A stretch of 64,000 nucleotides of DNA from Salinispirillum marinum. Lineage in GTDB: Bacteria > Pseudomonadota > Gammaproteobacteria > Pseudomonadales > Natronospirillaceae. The DNA is taken from the NCBI RefSeq assembly GCF_042651565.1, contig NZ_JBHSDF010000003.1; one strand, given 5' to 3'. The notes below the pieces were generated by a model, which was given only the letters and a program-made list of their open reading frames with translations, was not told the DNA's origin and did not search any database. A program made the position numbers and the translations under genes. How positions within the stretch are numbered: position 1 is the first letter of the stretch; every line of letters begins with the position of its first letter. This document shows positions 17,027 to 26,777 of the stretch, one piece after another.

Positions 17027-17995
17027 ATGAAGTGGACGCGCGCATGGACTTTATACCTGCTGCTTGGCAGTTTGATGACACCACTGATGGTTTTCGGTCA
17101 AGACACCGCGCCGGAAGAGGCCATAGAAGACACCGCAACACCCACCGACGAAGCCGCCACGACCGAGCTCATCCAACCGCCCATAGAGCGCGTTAATCCG
17201 CCACGAGAAGCGTCCAGCTTTGATCTGGAACAACGCTACCGCGACCTGTTGCCCGCCGAGCAATTTGTGCAACTGGAAGCCAATGGTGAGCCCTTCGCCG
17301 CATTGTGGTTAGAGCAAGAAACCAGCAACCCGCAAGGCGCCGTACTTATACTGCACGATGACGGACACCATCAAGACTGGCCCCATCTCGTGCAAGACCT
17401 GCGGCAGTATTTGCCTGCCGTTGGCTGGGCTACACTGTCCATCGCCCTACCACCGGAACCCAGACCGCGCATACCCCCACGGACGCTGAATACCGAAGAA
17501 CCCATACCCGGCTCGGCGGTCGGCTCTGAACCCGATGCGGCCCATTTGCCAACCCTGGATGCCCGCACCGAACAAGGCGTTCGAGAGCTGATGCGGCGCG
17601 GTTATTTAAACGTTGTGGTGTTGGGCTTGGGCAGCGGTGTTCATCCGGCGGCGCGCTATATGGTCAACATCGCGCCCAACGCCGAAGGCCTGGGTTTTGG
17701 CTTGGTCATGATTGATGCGCGTCCGCAAGATACCAGCTTGTTGATGCCCCTGTTCGGAGAACTTACAACACCGACCTTAGATCTCTACACACATCGGGAC
17801 ACCCCGTTTGAACAAGCCGCCAGGCAGCGCCGCGCAGCGGTTCAGCGCGCCAACCAGGCAACCTTTGTACAGGTGCGGGACATCAGCAGCAGCACGACCT
17901 ACCGCTCTTCGCCACAGGTGGTCACCCGGCGGGTGTGGGGCTGGCTGCGCACCAACATGGCAGGTCGCGAAACAGACGTCATTATCAACGAGTAG
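17027..17995 (+). CDS. DUF3530 family exported alpha/beta-hydrolase-like protein
   Basis: A 322-residue protein with an N-terminal signal peptide (about 1-24, ending VFG) and an acidic, Thr/Pro-rich linker to about residue 60. The segment GAVLILHDDGHHQDWPHLVQ is the family mark of DUF3530, where a serine-hydrolase-like HGxxxH strand precedes the domain. A canonical GxSxG nucleophile is not obvious (the matching position reads VLGLGSGVH), so activity is uncertain. Its 3' end overlaps djlA on the other strand by 11 bases. Confidence 0.75.
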   Translation: MKWTRAWTLYLLLGSLMTPLMVFGQDTAPEEAIEDTATPTDEAATTELIQPPIERVNPPREASSFDLEQRYRDLLPAEQFVQLEANGEPFAALWLEQETSNPQGAVLILHDDGHHQDWPHLVQDLRQYLPAVGWATLSIALPPEPRPRIPPRTLNTEEPIPGSAVGSEPDAAHLPTLDARTEQGVRELMRRGYLNVVVLGLGSGVHPAARYMVNIAPNAEGLGFGLVMIDARPQDTSLLMPLFGELTTPTLDLYTHRDTPFEQAARQRRAAVQRANQATFVQVRDISSSTTYRSSPQVVTRRVWGWLRTNMAGRETDVIINE

Positions 17996-18794
17996 CTTTG
18001 CGATGCTTGTTGATGGTGCTGTAGGCTGCCTGAATGGTTTGTACCTTTTCTTTCGCCAGTTTCAGCATGCTGTCCGGTAGACCTTGCGCCATCATCTTAT
18101 CCGGGTGATGTTGACTCATTAAGCGTCGGTAGGCGGTTTTGACGGTTTTGTCATCGGCATCGGCGTTAACCCCCAACACATCATAAGCTTCCTTCAAGGA
18201 GAGACCCGTCATGCCGCCGGTCTTCCCTTGCTGACGTTGTTGGGCCTGCCAAGCACGCTGGGCCAGCACACGCCGATGAATGTACTCGAATTGAATACGA
18301 TTGACCGACAGCGCATCACACACCCGTTGCAGTAACAGACGCTCCGTGGCCGCTAAAGGGCCACTGGCGTAGGCCGCCTGTACCAGGGTTTCCATGAACA
18401 ACATCACCAACGACGGATGCGGTGCTAACCAACGAGACAACGCCTCCAGCTCGCCTTGACGATCAAAATCGGTCGACTTACCGACATTAAACAGGGCAAT
18501 GGCCCGTTCACGCTGCGCCGTCGACAACCCGATGCGTGCCATGACCCCGCGTGCAAATTCGATGTCCGCTTCATCCACCCGGCCTTTCGCCTTCGCCATG
18601 TGCCCCATGAATTGAAACGTGGCTTCAAAATAACGCGAATGCACCTGTGCCGGCGGCGCAGCCGAAGAGGATGTCCTAAAGCGGCGCTGCAACAATTGAT
18701 CGATACCGTGCCCGACCACCAAACCCAGCAACAAGCCAAATGGCCCGCCGCGATACAGGCCCACCATGGCCCCTAATACTTTTCCCCACCACAT
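17985..18794 (-). CDS. djlA: membrane-anchored J-domain co-chaperone DjlA
   Basis: A 269-residue DnaK co-chaperone. The N-terminal Gly-rich membrane helix (MWWGKVLGAMVGLYRGGPFG, continuing LLLGLVVGHGID) is the DjlA anchor, the middle (about 55-180) is a TerB-like helical domain, and the C-terminal 65 residues form the J domain with YDVLGVNADADDKTVKTAYR and the essential HPD (in SQHHPDKM). It sits next to lptD, as in many gammaproteobacteria, but divergently. Confidence 0.92.
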   Translation of the reverse strand: MWWGKVLGAMVGLYRGGPFGLLLGLVVGHGIDQLLQRRFRTSSSAAPPAQVHSRYFEATFQFMGHMAKAKGRVDEADIEFARGVMARIGLSTAQRERAIALFNVGKSTDFDRQGELEALSRWLAPHPSLVMLFMETLVQAAYASGPLAATERLLLQRVCDALSVNRIQFEYIHRRVLAQRAWQAQQRQQGKTGGMTGLSLKEAYDVLGVNADADDKTVKTAYRRLMSQHHPDKMMAQGLPDSMLKLAKEKVQTIQAAYSTINKHRKATR

Positions 18795-18919
18795 CTACAG
18801 ACCTCCTAGAGTCCACAGGTCACCGCCAGGTTTATCGGGCGCCGGACAAAATCATAGCGCCACCGCACCCCTTTCTATATCATGTCGGCCAATGTTTCCA
18901 CCTGCAGCAAGAGGCCACC

Positions 18920-21313
18920 TTGTTCGCATTCGCGTCACCCCAGTATACAAAACCAAGGACGACCCAAACTCTGTTGTCGCTGCGCTCGATAGCCCAAGGG
19001 TTAATGCCCTTGGTGTTGGCGCCGACCTTGTGGGCGGTCACCCCCACGGGAGGCCACCTAGACTGGGTGTTTTACCCTGAACTGCCAAGCACTACGCGTC
19101 AAGCCATTTCGGCACAATGCCCCGGTGGCTTCGTTGACCCGTGGACAGACCCCAACCTGTCCGCTGATGAACTCGCCGTGCAGGCCGATCGTCAAAGCGG
19201 TAACCTCAACGGAGCCTTACGTTTACGCGAGGGTGTTGAGATCACTCAAGCCGTCATCCGCTTGTACGGTCCGGCCGCCAATTACGATGCCTCTACCCGA
19301 CGGCTCGAATTGCCCCAAGGGGGTTTAATTCGCCAGCAAGATTTGGCCATTCTGGCCAGCCAAGCAGAAGCCTCTACCGAACAACCGGAATTTCGGCTAT
19401 TGGACACGGAGTACGTGCTGCACAGCACACAAATGCACGGTCAAGCCGCCCAAATAGACCGCGACGATCAACTCTACCGGCTCGAAAGAACGTGGATTAC
19501 CCGCTGTGCGCCGGGGCGCTTGGGTTGGTCACTGCACGCCCGTGAAATGACCATAAACAACGAAACGGATATAGCTTCAGGCTACCATGCCTGGCTCAAC
19601 ATTGGCCCGGTGCCCGTCGCCTACACGCCCTACTTCCGCTTCAATTTGAATCAACAACGCACCTCCGGGCTGCTTACCCCCAGTTATCGCTATGTGCCCG
19701 CGTATCAGCAGCATCGGCTATCAACCCCCTACTACTGGGCCATTGCGCCCAATGCCGACCACACGACAACGGTCGACTGGCTGATTGGCGGTGAAACCGC
19801 CGAAGGTGCCCCGCAAACCCTGCACATCGGCCAGGAATGGCGCTACCTGCATCGCAACTTCTACGCTGAGGCAACCGGCGGCTATTACCCCGGCTGGCAG
19901 GATGATCGGGCAGACCCCGCGGCATGGGGTTATCGCTTGCAGGCGCAAAGTTACGATTCGGGCTTGGAATGGACGCTTGACGTCACCGACGCCAACTCGG
20001 CCGACTACTTTCCCGAGTTCCAGTATGCCGACTATGTATCCAGCGTCACCAACCGAGCAACGCTAGGCTACAGCACGGCCAATAACATACGCCTTGATGC
20101 TATGGTGGAACAACAAAACATCTTTGACGAAGCGGCGGCTGTCGGTGACTTGGTCTACGTCCAACAACCCGGCGTACACATTCGCCACCCGATCGCTAAC
20201 TGGCGACAGTGGTCCGTTACCGGGCTCTACGACTGGGAACGTCGGGTCAAAACACAGCCCGATTATCTGGCCGACCAAGGGCTTATCAACCCCACCGAAT
20301 TCAATCCTTATGAGGGTGTCCGTTTACGTCAACGCGGGCAGGTAAGCCGCAGCGATACTTGGCGGCAGTGGACGCTTCAGCAAACCTATACCGGCGACCA
20401 TACACTCTACCAGCTACCCGCGTTTGACGATCATCCGGCGCATGGCGAGCAGCGTTGGCTCTATGACACCCGCCTAAGGCTGTCTTATGCGTGGGATCTC
20501 AGTGCAGGTCAACGACTTACTCCCTTTGCCATGCACGAGTTCCGCCCCCTTGTAGATCAGACTCTGTTGCCACAAATGAGTGACGCGGATTTGCTGGTCG
20601 ACTTGAACCACCTAACTGTTGGTAGTGACTACCGCATCAATGTCGGGGATTGGACCCATAGCGCCAACGTGCAACAACGAATAGACCTCACCAACACCCG
20701 GCTGGAAAAACTGGGAGCCAGTGTGGTTATCAACGACCCTTTGGATGCAGGTCCACAACCCGGCCCGGTGACGGTCAGTGTGGGCACCCAATATCAAACC
20801 CGACATCGTTTTTCAGCTTCCACAACGTGGACACCAGAAGCCGCGCCCGAGCGAGCACTGTATGACCGAGAATACCCGTTAACACTGCTGACCACAGCCT
20901 ATCGTTATCGCGCCGACCGTCGAGGCGCGGACGTATCCACCACATGGCGCTTGGGCGAGCTCGAAACCGACCAGAATTATTACACCGTCGTGGCATCGGC
21001 AACCTTGCCCATCACACGAGTCTTTGGCGTGGTTGGCTACGGGCAATGGATACAGGAAACCGTCGATGATCCGCTTGTATTGTCCGACACCTTGATTGGC
21101 CTCGAATACGATGGTTGCTGTTGGCATTTGCAATTGGCAGGTCAACGGACCGTCAAAGATGAGGCGGAGCAGTCGCAACGGTCATCGTTGTTCGATACCA
21201 TACAGCTCAACTTAACCTTTAAAGGCTTGGGCAGCTTGAATACAGGCATGCTGCAAGAAGTCATTGAAGAAAAGATTCCCAGTTACGGTTCACCGCTGTA
21301 CAACACTAAGTAA
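18920..21313 (+). CDS. lptD: LPS-assembly protein LptD
   Basis: LptD is the outer-membrane beta barrel that inserts lipopolysaccharide together with LptE. The TTG at 18920 is chosen because AAGAGG lies five bases upstream and a signal peptide (about 18-40, ending LWA) follows, giving 797 residues; a TTG at 18974 is possible and longer frames run into the djlA 5' end. Cys67 (QCPGGF) and the adjacent pair Cys733-Cys734 correspond to the cysteines that form the interdomain disulfides of LptD. The N-terminal OstA-like domain spans about 80-210; the rest is the barrel. It leads the surA-pdxA-rsmA-apaG-apaH operon. Confidence 0.93.
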   Translation: MFAFASPQYTKPRTTQTLLSLRSIAQGLMPLVLAPTLWAVTPTGGHLDWVFYPELPSTTRQAISAQCPGGFVDPWTDPNLSADELAVQADRQSGNLNGALRLREGVEITQAVIRLYGPAANYDASTRRLELPQGGLIRQQDLAILASQAEASTEQPEFRLLDTEYVLHSTQMHGQAAQIDRDDQLYRLERTWITRCAPGRLGWSLHAREMTINNETDIASGYHAWLNIGPVPVAYTPYFRFNLNQQRTSGLLTPSYRYVPAYQQHRLSTPYYWAIAPNADHTTTVDWLIGGETAEGAPQTLHIGQEWRYLHRNFYAEATGGYYPGWQDDRADPAAWGYRLQAQSYDSGLEWTLDVTDANSADYFPEFQYADYVSSVTNRATLGYSTANNIRLDAMVEQQNIFDEAAAVGDLVYVQQPGVHIRHPIANWRQWSVTGLYDWERRVKTQPDYLADQGLINPTEFNPYEGVRLRQRGQVSRSDTWRQWTLQQTYTGDHTLYQLPAFDDHPAHGEQRWLYDTRLRLSYAWDLSAGQRLTPFAMHEFRPLVDQTLLPQMSDADLLVDLNHLTVGSDYRINVGDWTHSANVQQRIDLTNTRLEKLGASVVINDPLDAGPQPGPVTVSVGTQYQTRHRFSASTTWTPEAAPERALYDREYPLTLLTTAYRYRADRRGADVSTTWRLGELETDQNYYTVVASATLPITRVFGVVGYGQWIQETVDDPLVLSDTLIGLEYDGCCWHLQLAGQRTVKDEAEQSQRSSLFDTIQLNLTFKGLGSLNTGMLQEVIEEKIPSYGSPLYNTK

Positions 21314-21318
21314 GGTTT

Positions 21319-22569
21319 ATGAAACGAATCAGCGTTCTTTGTCTCGCGATGTTAATGGTATGTGTTATCGCGCCCAGCGCCGTGGCGCAAAACGTTTTGG
21401 TCGACCGCATTATCGCGGTGGTGAATCAAGATGTTGTTCTGCACAGTGAAGTGGAAAGCCGTTACGCGGAAGTGCAAGCGCGCTACCGTGCGAACCCCAA
21501 CGTATTGCCCCCCGAGGCAGACTTGCGCGCCCAAATACTGGATGCGCTGATTCTGGAAAAAGTTCAGGTGCAAAAAGCGCAAGAGGCGGGTATTACCATC
21601 ACAGATGCCGCCTTGAACAGCGCCTTGACCGACATAGCCAGCCGCCAGGGCTTGGACTTATTGGCGTTTCGCCAAGCGCTCACACAACAGGGCATGAGTT
21701 ACGACGCCGTGCGCGCCCAAGTCCGGCAGGATTTAATGATTCGACAGGCCCAACAACGGTATGTCGCACGGCAGATCGACGTATCAACCGCAGAGATCAA
21801 TCAGTATTTGCAAACGCAAATCAGCGCCGCGCTGCAAGACATCGAATACCAACTGCAACACCTGTTGATTCCCGCCAGTGAAGCCGATGCCGAGGCCACT
21901 GCGCGCCGTATTGCCGCCGCCATCAATAATGATGGTCGGACACTGGATGTTGCCGCCGCAGGCCGTACCTTGCAGAATCTCGGCTGGCGTCGGCCTGAAG
22001 CTTTGCCGAGCTTACTCAGTGAACCCGTACGCGGCCTGACGGTCGGTGCAGCGCGCGTATTCAGCAGCCCTAATGGTTGGCATGTGGTTTACCTGCAAGA
22101 CCAACGCGGCAACGCGACCCAAACGGTCGTTGAATACCGTGCCCGCCATATACTCCTGAACGAATCCCGTGGTCTGACCGACGCGGCAGCGCAAGCACTG
22201 GCAAGCGATCTGTATACCCAATTGACCGAAGAAAATGCCGATTTTGCCGAACTGGCACGCCTGTATTCGGTGGACGGCAGCGCCGAACAAGGCGGTGATT
22301 TGGGCTGGAACGCGGCGAATGTGTATGTTGCCGAGTTTGCGCAAACCTTACGCGACACCCCGATAAATGCCTACAGCCGCCCGTTCCGCACGGCATTCGG
22401 CTGGCACATACTGCAAGTGCAAGACACGCGTGAAACCGATCAAACGCTCACTGCCCTGCGAGAAAAAGCACGCGATATTCTGTTTGAACAAAAATACTCC
22501 GAGGCACTGCCGCGCTGGCAGCAGGAAGTGCGCAATAGCGCTTATGTAAACGTGCGAGTTGAACCGTGA
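21319..22569 (+). CDS. surA: periplasmic chaperone and prolyl isomerase SurA
   Basis: SurA escorts outer-membrane proteins, including LptD, through the periplasm. The 416-residue protein has a signal peptide (1-24), the N-terminal chaperone domain that starts VDRIIAVVNQDVVLHSEVE, and two parvulin domains; the second is clear from RARHILLNESRG to GWHILQVQDTRETD, the first is more diverged (YQLQHLLIPASEADA). It begins six bases after the lptD stop and overlaps pdxA by four bases. Confidence 0.95.
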   Translation: MKRISVLCLAMLMVCVIAPSAVAQNVLVDRIIAVVNQDVVLHSEVESRYAEVQARYRANPNVLPPEADLRAQILDALILEKVQVQKAQEAGITITDAALNSALTDIASRQGLDLLAFRQALTQQGMSYDAVRAQVRQDLMIRQAQQRYVARQIDVSTAEINQYLQTQISAALQDIEYQLQHLLIPASEADAEATARRIAAAINNDGRTLDVAAAGRTLQNLGWRRPEALPSLLSEPVRGLTVGAARVFSSPNGWHVVYLQDQRGNATQTVVEYRARHILLNESRGLTDAAAQALASDLYTQLTEENADFAELARLYSVDGSAEQGGDLGWNAANVYVAEFAQTLRDTPINAYSRPFRTAFGWHILQVQDTRETDQTLTALREKARDILFEQKYSEALPRWQQEVRNSAYVNVRVEP

Positions 22570-23555
22570 AACCCTTAGTCATTACTTCGGGTGAACCGGC
22601 CGGAATTGGTTTCGACATCTGTTTGCAACTGGCCGCCGCGCCAGACCAATGGCCCGCGGTGGTATTGGGTGACCCCATTGCTCTGTCCGAACGGGCCGAT
22701 ACGCTCGGTCTGGTCGTCAACTTCCATGCTTGGCAACCCGGCGACGAAGGCCAGCTCGGCGGCCACGAGATGTCGATTTTACCGATTCAGGCCCCGGCCG
22801 TTGTGGTACCTGGCGAATTGAACGCCGCGAATGCGCCCTATGTGCTCACCCTGCTGGATGAGGCACTGCAGGGTATAGCCCGCAATGAATTCAGCGCCAT
22901 GGTCACCGCGCCGGTGCAAAAAAGCATTATCAACGAAGCGGGCATAGCCTTTACCGGCCATACCGAATTTCTGCAACAACGGGCCGGGGTCGACGATGTG
23001 GTGATGTTACTGGCCACCACCGACTTAAAGGTCGCCCTGGTCACCACCCACTTACCGCTGAAAGACGTTGCTGCCGCCATTACGCGTGAAAAAGTCCTGC
23101 GCATCGTGCGCATCATGCATCAGGACTTGCAGAACAGCTTCGGGTTAGCGCAGCCGCGCATTCTGGTCTGCGGTTTGAATCCGCACGCCGGGGAAGGGGG
23201 TCATCTGGGTCGTGAAGAAATTGACACCATCATACCTGCCTTGGAGCAACTGCGCAGCGAAGGCATTCAAGTCGTTGGGCCACTGCCCGCCGACACATTG
23301 TTCACGCCAAAGGTGCTCGCCCAAGGCGATGCGGTGCTCGCCATGTATCATGACCAAGGTCTACCGGTGCTGAAGCATCGGGGGTTTGGTCAGGCGGCCA
23401 ATATCACCTTAGGTTTGCCCTATGTCCGCACCTCGGTTGATCATGGCACCGCGCTCGATCTCGCGGGTACCGGCGGCGCGGACGCGGGCAGTTTACGCAT
23501 CGCTCTACATTACGCCCTTAACATGGTGGAGGCTCGCCTTGCACGTCGCACGTAA
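22566..23555 (+). CDS. pdxA: 4-hydroxythreonine-4-phosphate dehydrogenase
   Basis: PdxA oxidises 4-phosphohydroxy-L-threonine in the DXP-dependent branch of pyridoxal phosphate synthesis. The 329 residues include ITSGEPAGIG at the start, the substrate-binding FTGHTEFLQQ, the metal-binding His in TTHLPLKDV, GLNPHAGEGGHLGREE, and the C-terminal YHDQGLPVLKHRGF. pdxH, a later enzyme of the same cofactor route, is encoded at 43.4 kb. It overlaps surA by four bases and rsmA by 17. Confidence 0.95.
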   Translation: MKPLVITSGEPAGIGFDICLQLAAAPDQWPAVVLGDPIALSERADTLGLVVNFHAWQPGDEGQLGGHEMSILPIQAPAVVVPGELNAANAPYVLTLLDEALQGIARNEFSAMVTAPVQKSIINEAGIAFTGHTEFLQQRAGVDDVVMLLATTDLKVALVTTHLPLKDVAAAITREKVLRIVRIMHQDLQNSFGLAQPRILVCGLNPHAGEGGHLGREEIDTIIPALEQLRSEGIQVVGPLPADTLFTPKVLAQGDAVLAMYHDQGLPVLKHRGFGQAANITLGLPYVRTSVDHGTALDLAGTGGADAGSLRIALHYALNMVEARLARRT

Positions 23556-24324
23556 ACGCTTCGGGCAGAATTTTCTGCATGACGCGCATATCATTCAAAA
23601 AATCGGCCAGTCCACCGGCGTCACCGCGAAAGACCATGTGGTTGAAATCGGCCCAGGCCGGGGCGCATTGACCGACGTGCTGTTAGCCACCGGCGCGCGC
23701 GTCACCGCGATAGAACTGGACCGCGACCTGCTGCCCATCCTGCGCACCCAATTTTTCAATCAACCCAATTTCACTGTGTTGGAAGGCGACGCCCTAAAGT
23801 TCGACTTTAGTACCCTGGCAACGCCCGAAACGCCGATAAAGCTGGTGGGTAACCTACCGTACAACATCTCAACACCTCTCATCTTCCATCTGCTGGAACA
23901 ACGCCAACACATCATTGATATGCATTTTATGCTGCAAAAAGAAGTGGTGGACCGGCTGTGTGCCGAGCCTGGCACCAAGGCCTACAGCAAACTGACGGTG
24001 ATGACGCAGTATTACTGCCGACCCACGTGGTTGTTCAATGTTCCGCCCGGTGCCTTCTCGCCGCAGCCCAAAGTCGATTCGGCCATTGTACGCCTGGTGC
24101 CACGCCCGGCCGCTGAACTCCGCGCTAACGATACCGCCGCGCTGTCGCGTTTGGTGCGCACCGCATTTTCGCAACGCCGTAAAACACTGCGCAATAACCT
24201 CAAGAACGATTATGACTTAGGCATGCTGGAGGTTGTCGGAATCGACCCCGGTATTCGCCCTGAAGTCCTGAGCGTCGACGACTTCGTTCACCTCAGTAAC
24301 GCCCTAACAGAGCCAACCTCATGA
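23539..24324 (+). CDS. rsmA: 16S rRNA dimethyladenosine transferase RsmA (KsgA)
   Basis: RsmA dimethylates A1518 and A1519 of 16S rRNA late in 30S assembly. I set the start at TTG 23539, which follows GGTGGAGG at 23524-23531 and gives MHVARKRFGQNFLHDAHIIQ, the family N-terminus; a longer frame to 23422 lies inside pdxA. The 261-residue enzyme shows the SAM motif EIGPGRGALTDVL, the acidic motif ELDRDL, and the catalytic NLPYNIST. The TTG start and overlap with pdxA suggest tuned, coupled translation. Confidence 0.94.
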   Translation: MHVARKRFGQNFLHDAHIIQKIGQSTGVTAKDHVVEIGPGRGALTDVLLATGARVTAIELDRDLLPILRTQFFNQPNFTVLEGDALKFDFSTLATPETPIKLVGNLPYNISTPLIFHLLEQRQHIIDMHFMLQKEVVDRLCAEPGTKAYSKLTVMTQYYCRPTWLFNVPPGAFSPQPKVDSAIVRLVPRPAAELRANDTAALSRLVRTAFSQRRKTLRNNLKNDYDLGMLEVVGIDPGIRPEVLSVDDFVHLSNALTEPTS

Positions 24325-24704
24325 CAACACAACATCAGCCCGCGATCGCCGTTCGTGCCCGTCCGCAGTATTTGCCTGAACAGTCGGATGCCGACCAGCA
24401 GCGCTATGTATTCTCTTACACCATTCTGATCAGCAATGAGAGTACGCAGCCGGTACAACTCCTGCATCGCTATTGGTTAATTACCGACGGCAACGGGGCC
24501 ACGCAAGAAGTGTACGGTGCAGGGGTCGTGGGCGAACAACCGACGATAGAACCCGGCGGCACCTATGTATACACCAGTGGTGCACTGTGCCAAACCGAGG
24601 TGTCCACTATGGAAGGCTACTATGAAATGGTCACCGCCGATGGCGAGCCCTTCAAAGCCACTATTCCGGTATTTACCCTAGCCGTGCCGAACCGGTTGAA
24701 CTGA
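24321..24704 (+). CDS. apaG: ApaG (Co2+/Mg2+ efflux-associated protein)
   Basis: A 127-residue beta-sandwich protein with ApaG landmarks: VRARPQYLPEQSD, the strand FSYTILISNES, LLHRYWLITDGNG, the GAGVVGEQPTIEPGG glycine-rich loop, and YTSGALCQTEVSTMEGYY. Its function is not settled; mutants in enteric bacteria affect cobalt resistance. It lies between rsmA (four-base overlap) and apaH, the usual order. Confidence 0.94.
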   Translation: MTTQHQPAIAVRARPQYLPEQSDADQQRYVFSYTILISNESTQPVQLLHRYWLITDGNGATQEVYGAGVVGEQPTIEPGGTYVYTSGALCQTEVSTMEGYYEMVTADGEPFKATIPVFTLAVPNRLN

Positions 24705-24708
24705 CCTT

Positions 24709-25509
24709 ATGGCACGTTATGCAGTGGGTGATTTACAAGGTTATCTACCGCCGCTAATGGCCGTGCTCGAACGCGCCGGATTTAACGAACGCAGCGATGA
24801 ACTCTGGCTGGTAGGGGATCTGGTGAATCGTGGGCCGGATAACGCCGCCATTCTGCGGTTTGTACGTAACCTGCCGCACCACCGGGTGGTACTCGGCAAC
24901 CATGACTTGCATTTGTTAGCCATTGCCCATGGTGTGCGCCCGCCCCGGCGCAGCGACACCTTCGACGATGTCTTACAAGCTCCGGACCGCGAAGAACTGT
25001 TGCATTGGTTGCACCAGCAACCTCTATTACATTGCTGTGAACGCACTAAGAAAGTGATGACCCATGCGGGCATCCCGTTCTTCTGGACCGTAGCGCAAGC
25101 GCAAGCGCTGTCCGATGAACTGCATCAAGTGCTCACCAACAACCACAGCGTTGGCGAATTTTTTCCTGCCATGTACGGTAATACCCCGGACCGATGGCAC
25201 GACAACCTTACCGGCCCAGAACGCTGGCGCACCATCACCAACTACTTTACCCGCATGCGTTTTTTAGACCCAGAAGGGCACATTGAATTCGACCACAAAG
25301 AAACCCCGGACCACCCTCCGACCGGTTGGAAACCTTGGTACGAACTGCGTACAAACGATGGCTGGCAACATTATTTTGGCCACTGGGCGGCGCTGATGGG
25401 GAATACAGGAAGAAGCGATATTGTCGGACTGGATACCGGGTACGGCTGGGGGAACTGGCTTACGCTAATGGACATTGATCGGGGCGAGCGCTGGACTCAC
25501 CCCGCGTAA
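24709..25509 (+). CDS. apaH: bis(5'-nucleosyl)-tetraphosphatase, symmetrical
   Basis: ApaH hydrolyses Ap4A to two ADP and also removes Np4 caps from RNA. The 266-residue metallophosphatase shows the motifs YAVGDLQGY (GDxQG), LVGDLVNRGPDN (GDxVNRG), VLGNHD (GNHD) and THAGI near residue 120, and GLDTGYGWG near the end. Four bases separate it from apaG. It is the last gene of the lptD operon; the flagellar genes converge from the other side. Confidence 0.95.
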   Translation: MARYAVGDLQGYLPPLMAVLERAGFNERSDELWLVGDLVNRGPDNAAILRFVRNLPHHRVVLGNHDLHLLAIAHGVRPPRRSDTFDDVLQAPDREELLHWLHQQPLLHCCERTKKVMTHAGIPFFWTVAQAQALSDELHQVLTNNHSVGEFFPAMYGNTPDRWHDNLTGPERWRTITNYFTRMRFLDPEGHIEFDHKETPDHPPTGWKPWYELRTNDGWQHYFGHWAALMGNTGRSDIVGLDTGYGWGNWLTLMDIDRGERWTHPA

Positions 25510-25526
25510 AACAACACCCACAATAA

Positions 25527-26747
25527 TTACCAAGCAATGACGACGTCATCTGGCTGAACATTCAAGCGTTCAACCTGAATCGGTAGCTCAGCCACCGCGA
25601 AATGCGGCTGTACTTGCGTCACACGGGCCACCAACTGAGTATCGGTGAGTTGTGTGTAGTCCTGCTGTTCACGGTCAAAGAATGTGCTGGTGCGATATAC
25701 ACTCAAATGATCTCCGGGGCGCAAGCCTGATTCCGCACCCATTTTGATCATAATGGTTTGGCCATTGACCTGCGCAATGTTCGCCATGAACGGCTGGCAT
25801 TCAACGGTGGCATAAATATCCTGCACCACTTGGTCAAACAACAGGTCGACCGAACGCCCGAAATCGGAGGCGAAGAATTTAGGCGTGGCAAAGCCCACCC
25901 GCTCGTTTGAACGAAAATCCCATACGCCTTGGGCGCTGTACCGACTTTGCGCTACCAAAGCACCGCTGTAGCCGTCGTGTACGTATAAATCCAACACCAG
26001 ATGACGCTGTTGTACCCGACCCGGTTGCGTTAATACGGCCAATAAGCCCGCGTTGTTGTCACGTTGGCGATCAACCGTTTGCATACCGAGGTCACGCACG
26101 ACACCGGACACCACAAATTGCACCCCCAGATCACGCGCCGTATCCACCGCACGAGTCAGCGTATTACGGGTCGATACCCGAGTGGGTGCCGTCGGTATGG
26201 ACGGATACATCATCAGGTAGCTGGCGTTTAACGCCCGCACACCACCTCGGCCATTCAGTTCATTCACCAAATGCGACGGCAAACTCCGATCAACGGCACC
26301 CAAATGCCCTAAGGTTGTATCGGTTGGCTTTTCGAGCGCGAACGACGTAACAGCAACGCTTTTAGCAAAGTCGTTCACCACATGATTGGCACACATCTGA
26401 CTTTCCGACACCCGTGCGTCAATGCTGACACGGAAGGTATCGCCGTCCACCGACTCGGTAACCACCTCAACATCGGTTACTTGAGCCGCTGAATTGATGC
26501 GCACATAGTCAACGGTTAAACGTCCGTTTTCCATGACTTGTGACGACCGAACATTTGCACTGGCCTGCATCGACGCATTCTGAATGGCGTCGCGTACGGC
26601 ACGCATACGCGCACCATACTCATCGCCATAGAGGATGTCCGCTTCCCCCTGCGCCTGCACAAACCGGCCCACCGTGACCGAAGCATGGTTATCCGCCCAT
26701 GCCCAAGCACTTAAGATCAGTAGTAGGAATGTGGTGAGCGCTTTCAT
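25527..26747 (-). CDS. flgT: flagellar assembly protein FlgT
   Basis: FlgT forms the H ring that stabilises the polar, sodium-driven flagellar basal body in Vibrio. The 406-residue protein starts with a signal peptide (1-18, ending AWA). The N-domain reads VTVGRFVQAQGEADILYGDE and ARMRAVRDAIQNASMQASANV, typical of FlgT; the C-domain contains MIKMGAESGLRPGDHLSVYR, a family landmark. It follows flgP by about 30 bases on the same transcript, and its presence implies a vibrio-like H/T-ring flagellum. No flgO is found beside the pair. Confidence 0.85.
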   Translation of the reverse strand: MKALTTFLLLILSAWAWADNHASVTVGRFVQAQGEADILYGDEYGARMRAVRDAIQNASMQASANVRSSQVMENGRLTVDYVRINSAAQVTDVEVVTESVDGDTFRVSIDARVSESQMCANHVVNDFAKSVAVTSFALEKPTDTTLGHLGAVDRSLPSHLVNELNGRGGVRALNASYLMMYPSIPTAPTRVSTRNTLTRAVDTARDLGVQFVVSGVVRDLGMQTVDRQRDNNAGLLAVLTQPGRVQQRHLVLDLYVHDGYSGALVAQSRYSAQGVWDFRSNERVGFATPKFFASDFGRSVDLLFDQVVQDIYATVECQPFMANIAQVNGQTIMIKMGAESGLRPGDHLSVYRTSTFFDREQQDYTQLTDTQLVARVTQVQPHFAVAELPIQVERLNVQPDDVVIAW

Positions 26748-26777
26748 GAGGCCAATACCTATGCTGTCGTCAGTAGA